64,000 nt of DNA, from contig QEYB01000991.1 in assembly GCA_017562135.1 (NCBI GenBank), positions 310,001-374,000 of the forward strand. The letters are read 5' to 3'. The notes below the pieces were generated by a model. The model was not told the origin of the DNA and made no database searches. It saw nothing but the letters and a program-made list of their open reading frames with translations. The stretch comes from Dipylidium caninum (Eukaryota; Platyhelminthes; Cestoda; Cyclophyllidea; Dipylidiidae). Numbering within the stretch: the stretch's first letter is position 1; each line of letters starts with the position of its first letter. The position numbers and the translations under genes are program-made. Shown here piece by piece: positions 25,217 to 36,770 of the stretch.

Positions 25217-25305
25217 ACACACACACACACTACACACACACAAACTTCCATACTGAGAGAGAGAAAGCGGCAGAGAGAGGTACACAGAGATACATGCACA
25301 CATGG
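25217..25305. repeat. (CA)n and GA-rich simple repeat
   Basis: A CA/TACACA microsatellite at 25217-25243 is followed by GAGA-rich and CACA-rich sequence. It lies in the likely 3' untranslated or flanking region of the PTP gene. The opposite strand gives spurious Ser/Val/Cys-rich open frames. Confidence 0.85.
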
Positions 25306-25375
25306 ATTCAACCATCATCAACCACCTTCCCTACCTCCCTCCTCAAGTGTGAACAAATACACTTTGGACCAGTTG

Positions 25376-25381
25376 AATAAA
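25376..25381 (+). promoter_or_regulatory. Candidate poly(A) signal AATAAA for the PTP gene
   Basis: This is a canonical AATAAA found 513 nt after the PTP stop codon on the sense strand. Assignment to this gene is by position only. Confidence 0.4.
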
Positions 25382-27122
25382 GATTTAGGTTTGTTTTGTA
25401 TCTACACGATTTCGCGGGGCAAACGGTTTTTGGTAAAGGGAGAATGTGGAAAGAAGTTGAATGTTCTTTTAAGTCCTATCCTTCGTCCTATGCCCAGGAC
25501 CCAGGTCAAAGGGCAACCTCCACTAGGTAGAAAATTGCTAAAGTGAAATCTCACCATCTGTAGATTACACCGTTAGAATGAAGATTGCCTAAACTCTAAA
25601 TACTTTGCTAACAAGTGGGAGGAGGTGGGTTCATCGCCCCCGAACGCAACTCCCTTACTGGTATGACTTTGCTAAAAGTCCCCTTCACTCAAATCACCTT
25701 CATCCACTAAGATTGAAACTTCGTTGAGTGGTGTAGAAGGCCTCAAATTTCCCATTACACTAGTACTCTGCGTTAACTGTGGATATCGTCTCTGTCTCTC
25801 ATGACGGGGCTATAGTGACCGCCAACAGTATGATTAAACCTCATGAGGGGTTTTTCCTCAAAAAGTTCCCTTTTCTCCGTGGGCCTCCAAGATCTCTCCA
25901 TGGAAGATCGAGAGGGTAGAATAAGACCTGTCTTAGCGGACCTTCTTCGGAGGGAGTTGATTACACAAGCGGGCATGCAGATGTGATACTGTCCTTATTA
26001 GAGCGGGGAAAACCGCATACCGTTAGGCTTGGAAAATAAGGCTTTTCAAACGAGAATGAGAACGGAGAAATTGTCTGAATGCCTTTTTGCGTGTGTGACT
26101 GACCAACTCAGTGCACTCCCTCGCAATAGTTTATCTGTTAGCTTGAGAACCGGAGAACGCAAAGCGATGGCGGCCAAGGATGGGGGAAAATGACACTGCA
26201 AATGGGTGTCTTTTCAAATTGCTTTTAGCTTGAGCTAGGCGCGTTAGGGAATGAACAATCATTGGCATTCTACTGCATACGAACTACCGGTTGCCTCGTA
26301 CTCACGCCATCCGTCCGGAGAAGATTTCACTACTGTCGACCTCAAATTCCTTTCCCTTCTTTCAAGAGGTTAAAACAAAATGGAGTAGTGCTGCTCCGTT
26401 TTTTCCGTCTAACTCACATTATCATTTGGTCAAGACTGTTACAATGAGACCATTTCATTACTATTTGGGATATCGTAAGAGATCAAGAGCTCTAGCTAAA
26501 ACCAAAATCAGCGATACTTAACATGAAGACTTTTAAATTCCAAATTTCCCATACTTAAGTTGAGTAGACGCCAAGTTCCCTGGCTCATCATAGTAATAAC
26601 TGGCAGCTAGTGCCGGCCGCCCGAAGGCTCGCGAGACCTCCGCCCTAAACACTGTGCCTAACCTTCAGTCCGAGAAATATTTAGGTGCACAGAGATTTAG
26701 ATGTTCCTCAGGCCAAATTCATGACTTTTAACGGCGTAACTAATCATACTCATTAAAAACGTGTGCCTCCGAGGGGAGGCTTACTTAGAGGTGGTAATTA
26801 ATTGGAGCAGGATTAAACCATGAAGACCCCTCAGTGAAATGCCGCTTCGGGTGCAACTTCCTACCGAGTCTACCAGAAAGTCCTGCCACTATCTGTGACA
26901 ACAATTTTGACATGTTCCACATAGCGCGAGTTAGGATGTCTACATTTTCCGCTTAATCTATACATAGTAACGTAGCAAATTAACTAGAAGAAGTTGGTTC
27001 ACGTTAGTCTCAAGTGTGAAGCGATAATGCAGCCATGGCTACCGATAAATTTCATGTGTGTCACTGCATTTTACACGAAAACCAACCAATTCGTGATTGG
27101 AATTCAACTCTGGAATGGTTGA

Positions 27123-27398
27123 TCAGCTTGCAATTTCCAGAGGAGTGACCCGGGCATTAGCTGGGAAGGCCAAGCCAAGAGACCAGGAGATCTCAAGGCC
27201 CAGCCAACCGACACCGGTGGGGGCCACGAGGAGGAGCCCGAGTCTGCAACTACTATCCCCGACCAGAGGATGCAAAAAGGGCACGAGGACCCGCCGGGAG
27301 AACAAATAATAGCCCGCATACGCCGGCTAAACCTATTCCACCAGAAGAGCGCAGGCGTACCAACTGGTCCCCTATCGAAACTTAGGAAAGGTGTTAGT
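27123..27398 (+). other. GC-rich open segment, unrecognised (possible decayed element)
   Basis: Ninety-two codons are open between in-frame stops (TGA at 27120 and 27399), in a patch clearly richer in G and C than its surroundings. The conceptual product is hydrophilic, with an acidic stretch (GGGHEEEPES) and a basic end (IARIRRLNLFHQK). There is no ATG at its start and no acceptor or donor that links it to a gene. It could be a remnant of a retroelement or a chance open frame. I recognise no family. Confidence 0.2.
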
Positions 27399-30300
27399 TG
27401 AAGGTATAGTTTCTGATAGGACATGCAGATAATAATTTGAGAAAAATGTGAAAGAGGTGACTTCAACTCTTCGGTAATGCCATGTCCTGGGAGAACATCG
27501 CTAATCAACGGTGGTGTTGTTAGCACCATGTCAGAGCAAAACCCTTTTCAGACATCATCGTAGATCCCAGAAAGGCTTATTTCCCGATCCAGAAACGATT
27601 TCGGACATGTGCGAACGATAGAATTGGTGTGGAAACACTCAAGATGGGTGCCATATGAATGAACTCAGAAGAATTTGGATGATCGAGTTGTCATTTGCGC
27701 ACCTCTTTTTACGCGGATCAAAATCAAGCTCTTCGTGAACCGGATGCTGGCTGGGAAAAAGCCGCAAGGAAAGAGGCATATCGTTGACCTGGAGAACTTA
27801 GTCCTTTCACCTCTATAGCAAGTTTGATTCTAAACAAGAGAATGTTGTGGTGTGTATGGCTGGGCATTCGAGGAACAGCAATATGCTGGCCGTTTTGCTC
27901 AGTTTAGGGTCACTGCGTTTTTCCCACTCCTCTCACTCCCACTTCCGAATCCATACCTTGTGATTTGACTTATGTTTCGTGTTTTCTACGCATATTTTAG
28001 CAGATTGATTTGTTAATTCAATGGCATTTTGTTAAACCTACTGTTGGTAGGGAGAGTACTGTCCAACTTCGGAGCAGCTTGAGGTATTAACAGCACTGCT
28101 GATAGACAGGGGAATTAGCAGTTAACTTTCCACTTTCAACAAAGTTTTTGTATATAGATTTCGTAGACGTGAGGTGGCCTGACTTTGGCGACTTCATTCC
28201 CGTAAAATGCGCAGCGTCCATGACACCAACAACTTACTTAAATTGTTGCGAAGACAAAAAAATGCTCCTGATTATATCTTACCCCTGATCCTTTAACTAG
28301 TTCCAGATAAAAGGGCTGTGGTAGGCTCCTCCATCCTGTGACTTCTTCATTTCCCTTCTCCCCCGCGGTAACTCCCACGATACATTGCAGTTTAATTGCA
28401 AAGTTTCGCTGGATCGTTTTACACTGCAGCGACCACATTCCTCCAGACTCACGGGCTCTCTCTCCTCGCCTTTGTCAGAAATTTACTTATTTGTTGATTC
28501 CGCAGATTACCACCAGTTGGGGTAAGGTTAAAGGTCACAGTCACCCGAAATTATATAGAGTAGTTTCACTCGTACGTGCTACTTTAGAGTCATTTGGGCA
28601 AAAGAAGGTAGTCTCTCTCGTGGTGATATCGAAAGCGGTAGACTTAGGTCGATGGAACAGCGCTCCCCATCCATTGAGAAAAAGTTTCCCCCCAATCAAG
28701 CTCGACTTTTGACTTAAGTCTTTCAACACGGTGGGGAAATAGCGTATTCAAAACAGGGAAATATAGCGTGTAGATAACCAACCTATATATCCTCAACCAC
28801 TCTGAGATTGGCCATCGTCCATGATCAGTCTACTGAGTAGGAGGCTTTTAAAGTCAACTGTGCGACAGGAGTCGTCGTTATTAAAATTTCATGTGGTAGA
28901 AAGGACATTTTTTTTCACTGCTTTCGTAGTTTTTCTGCTAGACAATCCTTTTCACGTAGCGTCTTTCACATGCCATTTCCTGTCCGAGGGAGGCTTTGTG
29001 CAGAAGCGGAGACACTTGGCGACTGAAAAGTGGCAAAGCACCTGCACCACAGCACTAACATCTTCCACGTATGCATGCCGGCTGCCTTGGACTTCCACGA
29101 CGCTAAAGTGATGTTTGCGAAAGACTCTTGTTCCTATTTGAAAAGTGTCTATTTTTCACACTAACATGTTAATGGGCCGTAACGAGCATGGGAATGACCC
29201 GAGACAATGTTGTCAGCACTGCACTCGGTAGGTCTGCGATAACTTGGAACAGGACTCTGATGGCATGGCGGAAATTTTTTCTATCATTTCCCCATTTTAG
29301 TTTTATATTCCAGAGATTATTCGCAGGAAAGCGTAATAAGGCACTCAAATTTACCTCAACTAAGGCGCTGGGACATAAATATGAGTCGCCAAGATTTCAA
29401 TCGCTTCAGTGAATGAAAAGTTAAATAATTAATTTAAATGGGGATGATCAAAGAGACGTGCTATCATTTCCATCTTTTGTTCCCGGAAGATGTATTATGT
29501 GGTACGGAGGCAGGAAAAGCACGATGAATTAAGCTATCTGCATCGGAGTGAAGATGTTTTTCTTTTAATCTCAAACACAGTCTATCTGCCGTTTCCGGTT
29601 ATCAGCCAAACTCTCCGCCCTGTTCGCATTCACACCCACACACCGGTCCATTTGCCCATACACACAGCCCACGCCCACGTCCGAAGTCGAGATGCGTTAA
29701 AACTCGCTCCCCACAGTCCCATCCCAGATTAGTGGGCAGCGCTGCTTCACGCCGACCCTAATCTAACTGGCTGCCACTACCTCTGCCTCCCTTCCACCTA
29801 CAACCACTGGCTCTTATGGCGAATTGATGTTGAGTTTCTCGTGAACTGACAATCGAGCCACTCAGTTGAAGTATGCAGAACATTTATTTGGACTGGTAAA
29901 TCTCTTGAGCCCCCATCAATCGGCTTCTGTTAAAAAATAAAATTCAACCAGCATTCGGTGAAGTGATTGGTGGTGAAATAGGTGCAACTAGCACAACACC
30001 AGTGAATCACGTAAGGCTACCTCGCGAGGAAACATTTATCTCGGTTTTGTCAATTTTCACCCCCGTAGCGCAGAATATGGACCATCCTACTCGTGTTTAC
30101 CTCTTTTTTTTCTCACCTCTACCTAATAGGTGCAATATCACTATTGACGCCGTAATACTAATAATTAATTTTTATGCGCTTCAGACACGCAGTCAACCCA
30201 AGTTGATCTCGGCATAATACACTCGGGGCTGGGCAAACGGAGCTAATGAAAGTGAGTTTACTAGTCTGAACTACAGGCAATTAGGAAAACAAATAGGTCT

Positions 30301-33300
30301 GATTGAAGCCGTTCACCATTATCACAGTCCGAATGGCAGTCTGAGTAAACGCTGATGAGACCCGTCGGTCGCCTATCACCGTTGGCACCTTGAATGCTCA
30401 TTTGAGACTAAAAACCAAACCTTAAAATCCACTCCAAATTAACGCTTGCCTTCTGCTGGCATTCCCCTGGATTTAGTCAAATAGTGCTGGCGTTCAGGCT
30501 TAAATGTGGGAAACTCAGATTGTGGATCAGCTGTGCGTAAATTGGCAAACCACTTCAAAATCTAAACTACTTCCACCTAACCATATATTTAAAAGTTTGG
30601 GAAGTATTTCTATTTGTGGTTTTATTTAAATTCGAGTCAGATTAAGTCGATTCTTCTGTCAAAAATCTGTGGCAAGCGAAAATAAATTTTCGCATGTTGC
30701 TCTACCTCAGGCTTCCCTCCGGAGTCCTTTCCTTCTCTCATCCTGCCTCTTCACACCTGACGCGGCATGACTGTTTCATTCGGCATGTGAATGCAACAGG
30801 AAGTTGTCTCATAGAGTAAAGGAAATATACCGCCTAAAGTTACCTGAACTCAGGTAAATCGTAAGCGGCCAGTATATTAAAGGACCATCATCAACTCCCT
30901 TCATCTCAGAGCCATGTGCCTTTAAGGAAAATATGATTCAAAAAGAAGTTCCGTAACGAATAAGGAAGAATATTTTGGATGCTAACAACAAAAAAAGTAG
31001 TTTAAATTGTACGGTACATGGAAGTCACCTCGAGGTCTAATTGCTGGCTGTTAGGAAGTGAGAGGCGACCTGCTCTATTCCTGCTCAATCACCTCCAATT
31101 AATTAATAAATACTCAACTTTATGTGATGGCAATGTCGAGAAGTTGAGAGCCGCCTTTCAAATTACTGACAAAAAGGTAATTTTGATTGGCAAAGGAAGG
31201 GAATTTCTTTAAGTCATCATTCAATCATTTGGCATCCAAGGATGCACCTCCCAAACCTCAGGTTACGACATTCAAATAGCCCAAAAGTTTCGCATGTGAC
31301 TATAACAACTCCATTTGCAAAGGATTCAAGTTGCAAACACAGACACTCCTTCCTGTGAACACCCCAACTTTGGTCACTTTTCACACTGCCACCACCACAG
31401 CTTTCTTCTCTAATAAATACGAACACAAAGTATTTTAAGACGCGCCTCATCCAGTACAAAACATTCTACAGAACTCATCCTTCCCAGGAATAGGCATCCG
31501 TGTAAACAGGTCTTTTCACCTTCTCCTAGTAGTTGTCGACCTAACAGCTGGAGAGTTGTGACTACTTAGTGAAGGAGATGCATTTTCAGCTTCTTTTGCT
31601 ATTTTCCTCTCCTGCATTTTCGACAGCCCTAACTACCGATCAGTGAGGATTTTTGGGGATTTCTACTTATCTTGTTTTCCGCAGAATTCCAACTCTACAA
31701 AGGAACTGCCACCTTCCGCGTTATGCATATCTCTGCGCAGCAAAAGTGCAAATAATCAAAGTAAGACATCATCATCTACGCAGTTATGTTGTCTTGCCTT
31801 CCGTTATTTATCCTAACCGGTGGCTCAGATGGCCGCAGGGGCGCGCCGGACTGAATCAATGGGATATGAGAATATCAGTTGCAAAAAATTGAGAAAAACT
31901 GATTTTCATTCTCTCAGGGAGAAACGCAGATGCAGGTTACCTGACAATGGAACCGGTGAAAGGAGGATTAAACTTCCTGACTTTATACTCCAGTAGCATC
32001 AAATAAAGTATATGTTGATTTGTTTTCTGATGCTTCACAGCTATCATAATTCCCTTAATATTTATAAGTCTGGACACTGCCTGATTTAAGGGCGCATTTT
32101 GAGACAGATTTCAGCAACTTCTAACATGTGCCACAAATTCTCAAGTAGAAAAATTATGAGGGCTACATATAAAGATGTGTTCATCACTCAAAGCTTTCTG
32201 CCTTCCATCGGTACACCGCATTTTCAAATATGGTTTATTCCATGCTATCACGGCTCTCATTATTCCCAAATCGCACCAATAAATCGGTAATGACTGGATG
32301 GACAGTCATTAAGTGCTAAATGAGGATTTCACCATTCAGAATCGGTACGTCAAAACTAAAAGTAATCATGGCGTAATTGCTTACGTACTTGAAGTGAAAA
32401 GACTACAACATAGTAATAACAGTTTTAATGCGTATTATCACTTGTCTTCGAGTCTAACAGGCTATATGAGCGAAAACACTTTAATTCGCTTGCTTTCAAA
32501 GTTAATGACACACGTAAACATCACGATTTTCGGGTATAAAAGGGCTTTTGGATTTCCCTCATCATGGCCGCAGCTTTAGTGGAGTAAATAGCATCAGTCT
32601 CCAGCACGTTTAGAATGGTTTTGGACATAACGCATACATGAGCCCTTCTATATCTTTCAAAATGAATGTTCTCACTGCTTAATTTAGGGAAAGATTGTAC
32701 ATGTATGCGCAGTACCTGTCGAATACGTGACAATTAAGTAGAGGAAGTGTTTGTTGGAACTAGAAAGGAAATAAAATATGCTCTCACTGTCGTGATGATC
32801 CGAGCATAAAAGTAGCCAGATAATGAAGGGACAACAGGATGTTGAAGTACTTTTGTCATCAAGTCAAATAAATCGGCAGTTTGAATCTCGTGCTTATAAA
32901 AATGGTTAATTTGGGGACAAACGAACCACAATATTACTTATTGTTACGCCTCGCATGCAACTCGGGCAAATACTAATACTTCTTCATTTGTTTCTATTTT
33001 TCATTGTGACATGTAGATAGAATTTGAATCGCCGAAGGAATGCAAAGTAAAATGGACTACTATATGGTCCCAAATATAAGGTAGAGTATCAAAAAATTTG
33101 TGGCTTTTAGATAAGTTTAGATTCTACGAATTGCCCATTGTTTTTAAGCGACTGATTAAAATTCATTAACCAACCGAACATTCAGGTAAGTTGGTTCTGT
33201 AGCCCAGGCGCTCAAGACGTCCGGTCTTTTTCCGAGACCTCCTAGACCGCCATTTTTCTGTTTGTTGAACCACAAAATACTGTTTTCTTGGTAAGATTTT

Positions 33301-33666
33301 CTTCCACGTTTATTACTTTTTTTCTACTGAAGTGGGCTTCACCTTGATATGAGGGACAGAATATCCAAACACCCCATTAATTTAGTAGTAGGGTAGATAT
33401 ACGTCATTAAGCTTCTTGTGATCTGCCCTCTCGGCTCTTCCGGATTTGTCTTATTTTTGGTTAGAGACTTATGACAGACGCGACACATTTGCAAAAATGT
33501 GAATGTGCTCCAAACGGAGCCTCGTCATCATGGCAATTCATTACAGCGCAGGAACCATGCTATATTATATTTTTATATTCGAACAACATTTGGGCGCTTT
33601 TTTTTCCAAAGTTTTGGGACCACTCTGACGCTGTGTGGCTTTTAATGGTTCATTTGTTCCCACAGA

Positions 33667-35394
33667 ATGGCATTAAAATACCCCACAGATGAGGAGCTCG
33701 TTCAGATGACGACTATGCAGCTAAGAAGTCTTCTTGAGCAACATGTAATTTCGCAAGATCAGCATCGCGAACTAAGAACTCGCCGCCGCCGTTTGCAAAA
33801 CCGGAAATACGCGAGACGTTGCGCCAAGAAGAAACAGACAGAAGTTGCTGAGTTAGCCGCAGCAGCCAAAAAAGAATCCTCGGCGATAAGGGTGTGTGCA
33901 TTCACGTTTTGTGTGCGCTCGCCGGATTGCTGATTTTCTTTCATTTAAAATATCTTTTTTTACGTCCGCAATAAACCCCAGCTTTGCCAAGTTCGTTTTT
34001 GCGCCTTCAGTGGTCCAAGTTAAAACTGCGCATCAATGTACCGACATCTTGCCACCATTTCATTGAAAGAGGCAAACTAAAATTGCTCTGTAAATCGCTA
34101 CTGTATGGTACTTTATATTAGTAACATAATGTTCAGTTGTGTCTTCTCTTAGCTTGTAACAGAAGTGAGTTTTGCCTTCTTGACTTTTGAAATTTACAAC
34201 TTGTCCTGTTACCATCATCGTCACACTGCAAACTCGTCAATGCTCGGTTTGGACTTATGCTTATCTTGATTAATGATGTAGAGTGTTCTTGCTCATAAAT
34301 CTACTATGTATTTGCAGCCATCCTAAATTTATGAGTGATTTTGTTTCGTAACTCTAATTTAAATAACCCATATAAGAATGTGGTCGTGCGCTGATTTGTT
34401 GCAGGATTAACGTTCACAACTGCTACCACGAAATTAAAACGTGGTCTTTCATGTGTTCTTGTTTATAGGCATTTTTAGTTTGATTTGTCTTTTTTTTTCT
34501 TTGTTTTTTTTGTCATAATTTTTGTTTATGAATATCTTGGATGCATTAGGAAGAGCTATCTATAGCTTTATATGGGCGGTTATTTTTTTCCGTTATTGGA
34601 TGAAAAGTTCCTTCTCTTTTTCACACTAGGATTTAGGTATTCCCTTACTTATTTCCGCTCTGCGTCCACATGTAACCTCAATTTCTTTCGGTTTTTTCAT
34701 TGTATTTCTATAGCAATCGTTTAGCTGACACAATGTGAAGGGGGTTCCGTGTTGATAGTTATCTCCTATAGAAAGGATAGAACCATCCGCGAATTTTGGG
34801 CTACTCTCATACTCTATTTTCTTCGTCGTAGTAGAGGGTGTTACGTATGACAAAAAATAGTGCTATTTTTTATCGATTTGCAAATTCGTTAACTATAGTT
34901 TCTTTTCGGACATGGGCGCCTGGTTTAAGAGTCCTAAATGCCATGTTTCCTCTGATTACTTCTGTGTTCATTTACTAGGCTGGTCACTGTTGAAATGTTT
35001 TTTTATTTAGTCCTTGCGATATCAGCTCTTGCGACTAAACACCTCGGTGGATCGACTAGATCGCCAAATCGATAATTTGGCGAAATTGCGCATCTCCATG
35101 ACAGAGGCACCATTTTCCCTCCGTATGTTAGCTCCTGATGGCACCGAATTGGGCTTGGCTCATCTCAACCGTCATTTGCCCCTTCTGACCTGCGAACGAG
35201 AAGAGTCAACTTCCTCCTTTGCCAACCACCTCATACCACGTAGCTGTTTTAAGACGGAACGTATCGTGCCGAGAAAACACAGCTCGTGTCTGAGTGAAAG
35301 CGCCACTACTACCACCCCTACTGCTACCATGCGAGTTCTTGTACCTCCAGCAGGAGCCGCTTGCGGTTTGCTTGCCGAAAGGCAGGAATTGTAA
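33667..35394 (+). CDS. Maf-type bZIP transcription factor (small Maf-like)
   Basis: Two exons, 33667-33891 and 35011-35394, join in phase 0 (AGG|GTGTGT to TTTAG|TCC) into a 202-residue protein. Residues 8-30 match the Maf extended homology region (DEELVQMTTMQLRSLL). Next come a basic region with RRRRLQNRKYARRC, in which the Tyr of NxxYAxxC is the Maf signature, and a leucine zipper (heptad leucines in SLRYQLLRL, VDRLDRQIDNL) to about residue 105. The Ser/Thr-rich C-terminus is unrecognised. Family knowledge: Maf proteins bind MARE DNA sites as homo- or heterodimers in the nucleus. The lack of an N-terminal acidic activation domain suggests the small Maf class. An acceptor AG sits one base before the ATG, so the 5' leader is spliced on. 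A further coding exon upstream cannot be excluded. Confidence 0.85.
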
Positions 35395-36187
35395 ATGAAC
35401 GGGCTTACGCGCAAATACCTCTCAAACTTTTTGCGTTTTTACCTAATATTATTTTTCCTTCATTTTAACTTGTGCACATGTATTTATGCAATAGTATCTT
35501 CTTGTACGGAATTGTATGCTAACCAAATAGTTTTTTTGTGTTTACTGTGCCTTGCATCGTATGCGAGTCAAATGAATAGGATGTTCAAAGAGAAGAACGT
35601 CAAGTAAAATGATCATGGCAACTGATTCCTTGATTGTGTAAGAAATCAATAAGCCTCTGCAGGTAATCACTTTTACGTTCATGTGACTTAAGAAGGTTTT
35701 TTGGCAAGCTTTTCATTCCCCTTTTGGCTTCGGGGAAATGAAGTGCGACTCTTCATGCCCGCTCTGTTTGTTTGGGGTGGCTATTCCCAAAATTTCCTTT
35801 AAGTCTGCGATGTGGACATTGCTTTAGTGGCATTTATTGTACCTACGCCGCTAGGTCAAAGTTGAAATACCGTCATGGGTTATCACAATTTTGCCTCTTT
35901 GAGGCTCGTGTTGGTGCAGGTTGGACGCTGATACTTGGCTGGGTGCAGTTATGGTGCATTTTGCATTGCCAACTGGGTGCTTAAAGGTGTAATGGTTGCC
36001 ATTAGTTATGGCTACTAAATGACGTTTTCTTATTGTCTCCTGCGCACTATTCAAGCGGGATAGTGAATTGCGTGGCGGAAGAGCATTGTGACGAGAGATC
36101 ATCTTGTTTTTGTGAGCAGCTGTTAGTCCTGAAGTTGGTTTCGCATGGGCCAGACTAGATGATACAAGAAAGCCAAATGCACGGTAA

Positions 36188-36202
36188 GGGGGGGGGGGGG
36201 GG
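36188..36202. repeat. Poly-G tract (15 G)
   Basis: An uninterrupted run of fifteen G lies downstream of the bZIP gene. Such runs are often length-variable and error-prone in assemblies. Confidence 0.9.
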
Positions 36203-36253
36203 AAGGGGTATGGTTGACGAGGTCTTCTGAGGTAGCGCTCATTGGTTTATTCG

Positions 36254-36259
36254 AATAAA
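36254..36259 (+). promoter_or_regulatory. Candidate poly(A) signal AATAAA for the bZIP gene
   Basis: This AATAAA lies about 860 nt downstream of the bZIP stop codon and upstream of the next gene on the same strand. Assignment is by position only. Confidence 0.35.
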
Positions 36260-36770
36260 GTGTGCACATGAAAAATGGGGGCAAAAAACTAAAGGAGCGG
36301 AGCGAAGGCTTATGCGTTGTTGATGTGATCCACAGATTTCATTGGTACAATTGCCTGTTCACAGACCGAAACTAGAGGTTCTGCGAGTTGTCAGGTCGCA
36401 AATTGCAAGATGTTCAGCAACATTAAGGCATTGCAAAGTACGGACTCTCCTCACCGTAACCTTCAAAGCCTCACAAGCTAAAATTGAGTGAAAACCAACT
36501 AATCACCTTTAAAAAGCAGTTAACATTTCTGCAGCACTAAATAAAAAAATTAAAATGTGAAGTTTTGAAAAAATGTATGTGCATTGCTAAAATGCTGACA
36601 GCCGTCTTGAAATCCCTCTTAAGGTAGTTTACTCACTTGGCCTTCAAATTGTTTTAATTTTCCCACTGTAGTTATATCAGCAAGGTTCATCGAAGGCTGT
36701 CCAAATTCTACAACCGCAAAATCGAAAATTACCGGCTCTGTCCATCGCCTCACGTGGGTAGGACGTCAAA

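Larger units (their letters stand above)
24864..33665. other. 8.8-kb intergenic region without a supportable gene
   Basis: Between the PTP stop codon and the bZIP gene there are only short open frames with no consistent splice phase, known motif or codon signal on either strand. The early part carries simple repeats and a candidate poly(A) signal for the PTP transcript. The middle has a GC-rich open segment near 27.1-27.4 kb. A CAG|GTAAGT at 33183-33191 could end a 5' untranslated exon of the bZIP gene. Confidence 0.55.
35395..36770. other. Intergenic region, bZIP to DOMON-b561 gene
   Basis: No coding signal is seen. The first part is AT-rich and probably the bZIP 3' untranslated region. It holds a poly-G tract and an AATAAA signal. 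The last few hundred bases before 36771 should contain the promoter of the next gene, but I see no diagnostic element. Confidence 0.5.

Noticed and set aside
25067..25321. Minus-strand open frames rich in Ser, Val and Cys
   Set aside because: They are translations of the CA and GA simple repeats.
27104..27529. 141-codon minus-strand open frame
   Set aside because: It mirrors the GC-rich plus-strand patch, has no recognisable motif and its length is explained by the few stops in GC-rich sequence.
28158..28202. RWPDFG motif, similar to a PTP WPD loop, 3.3 kb past the PTP stop
   Set aside because: It is isolated, with no other PTP motif nearby, and is probably chance; it cannot be spliced into D1 or D2, which are already complete.
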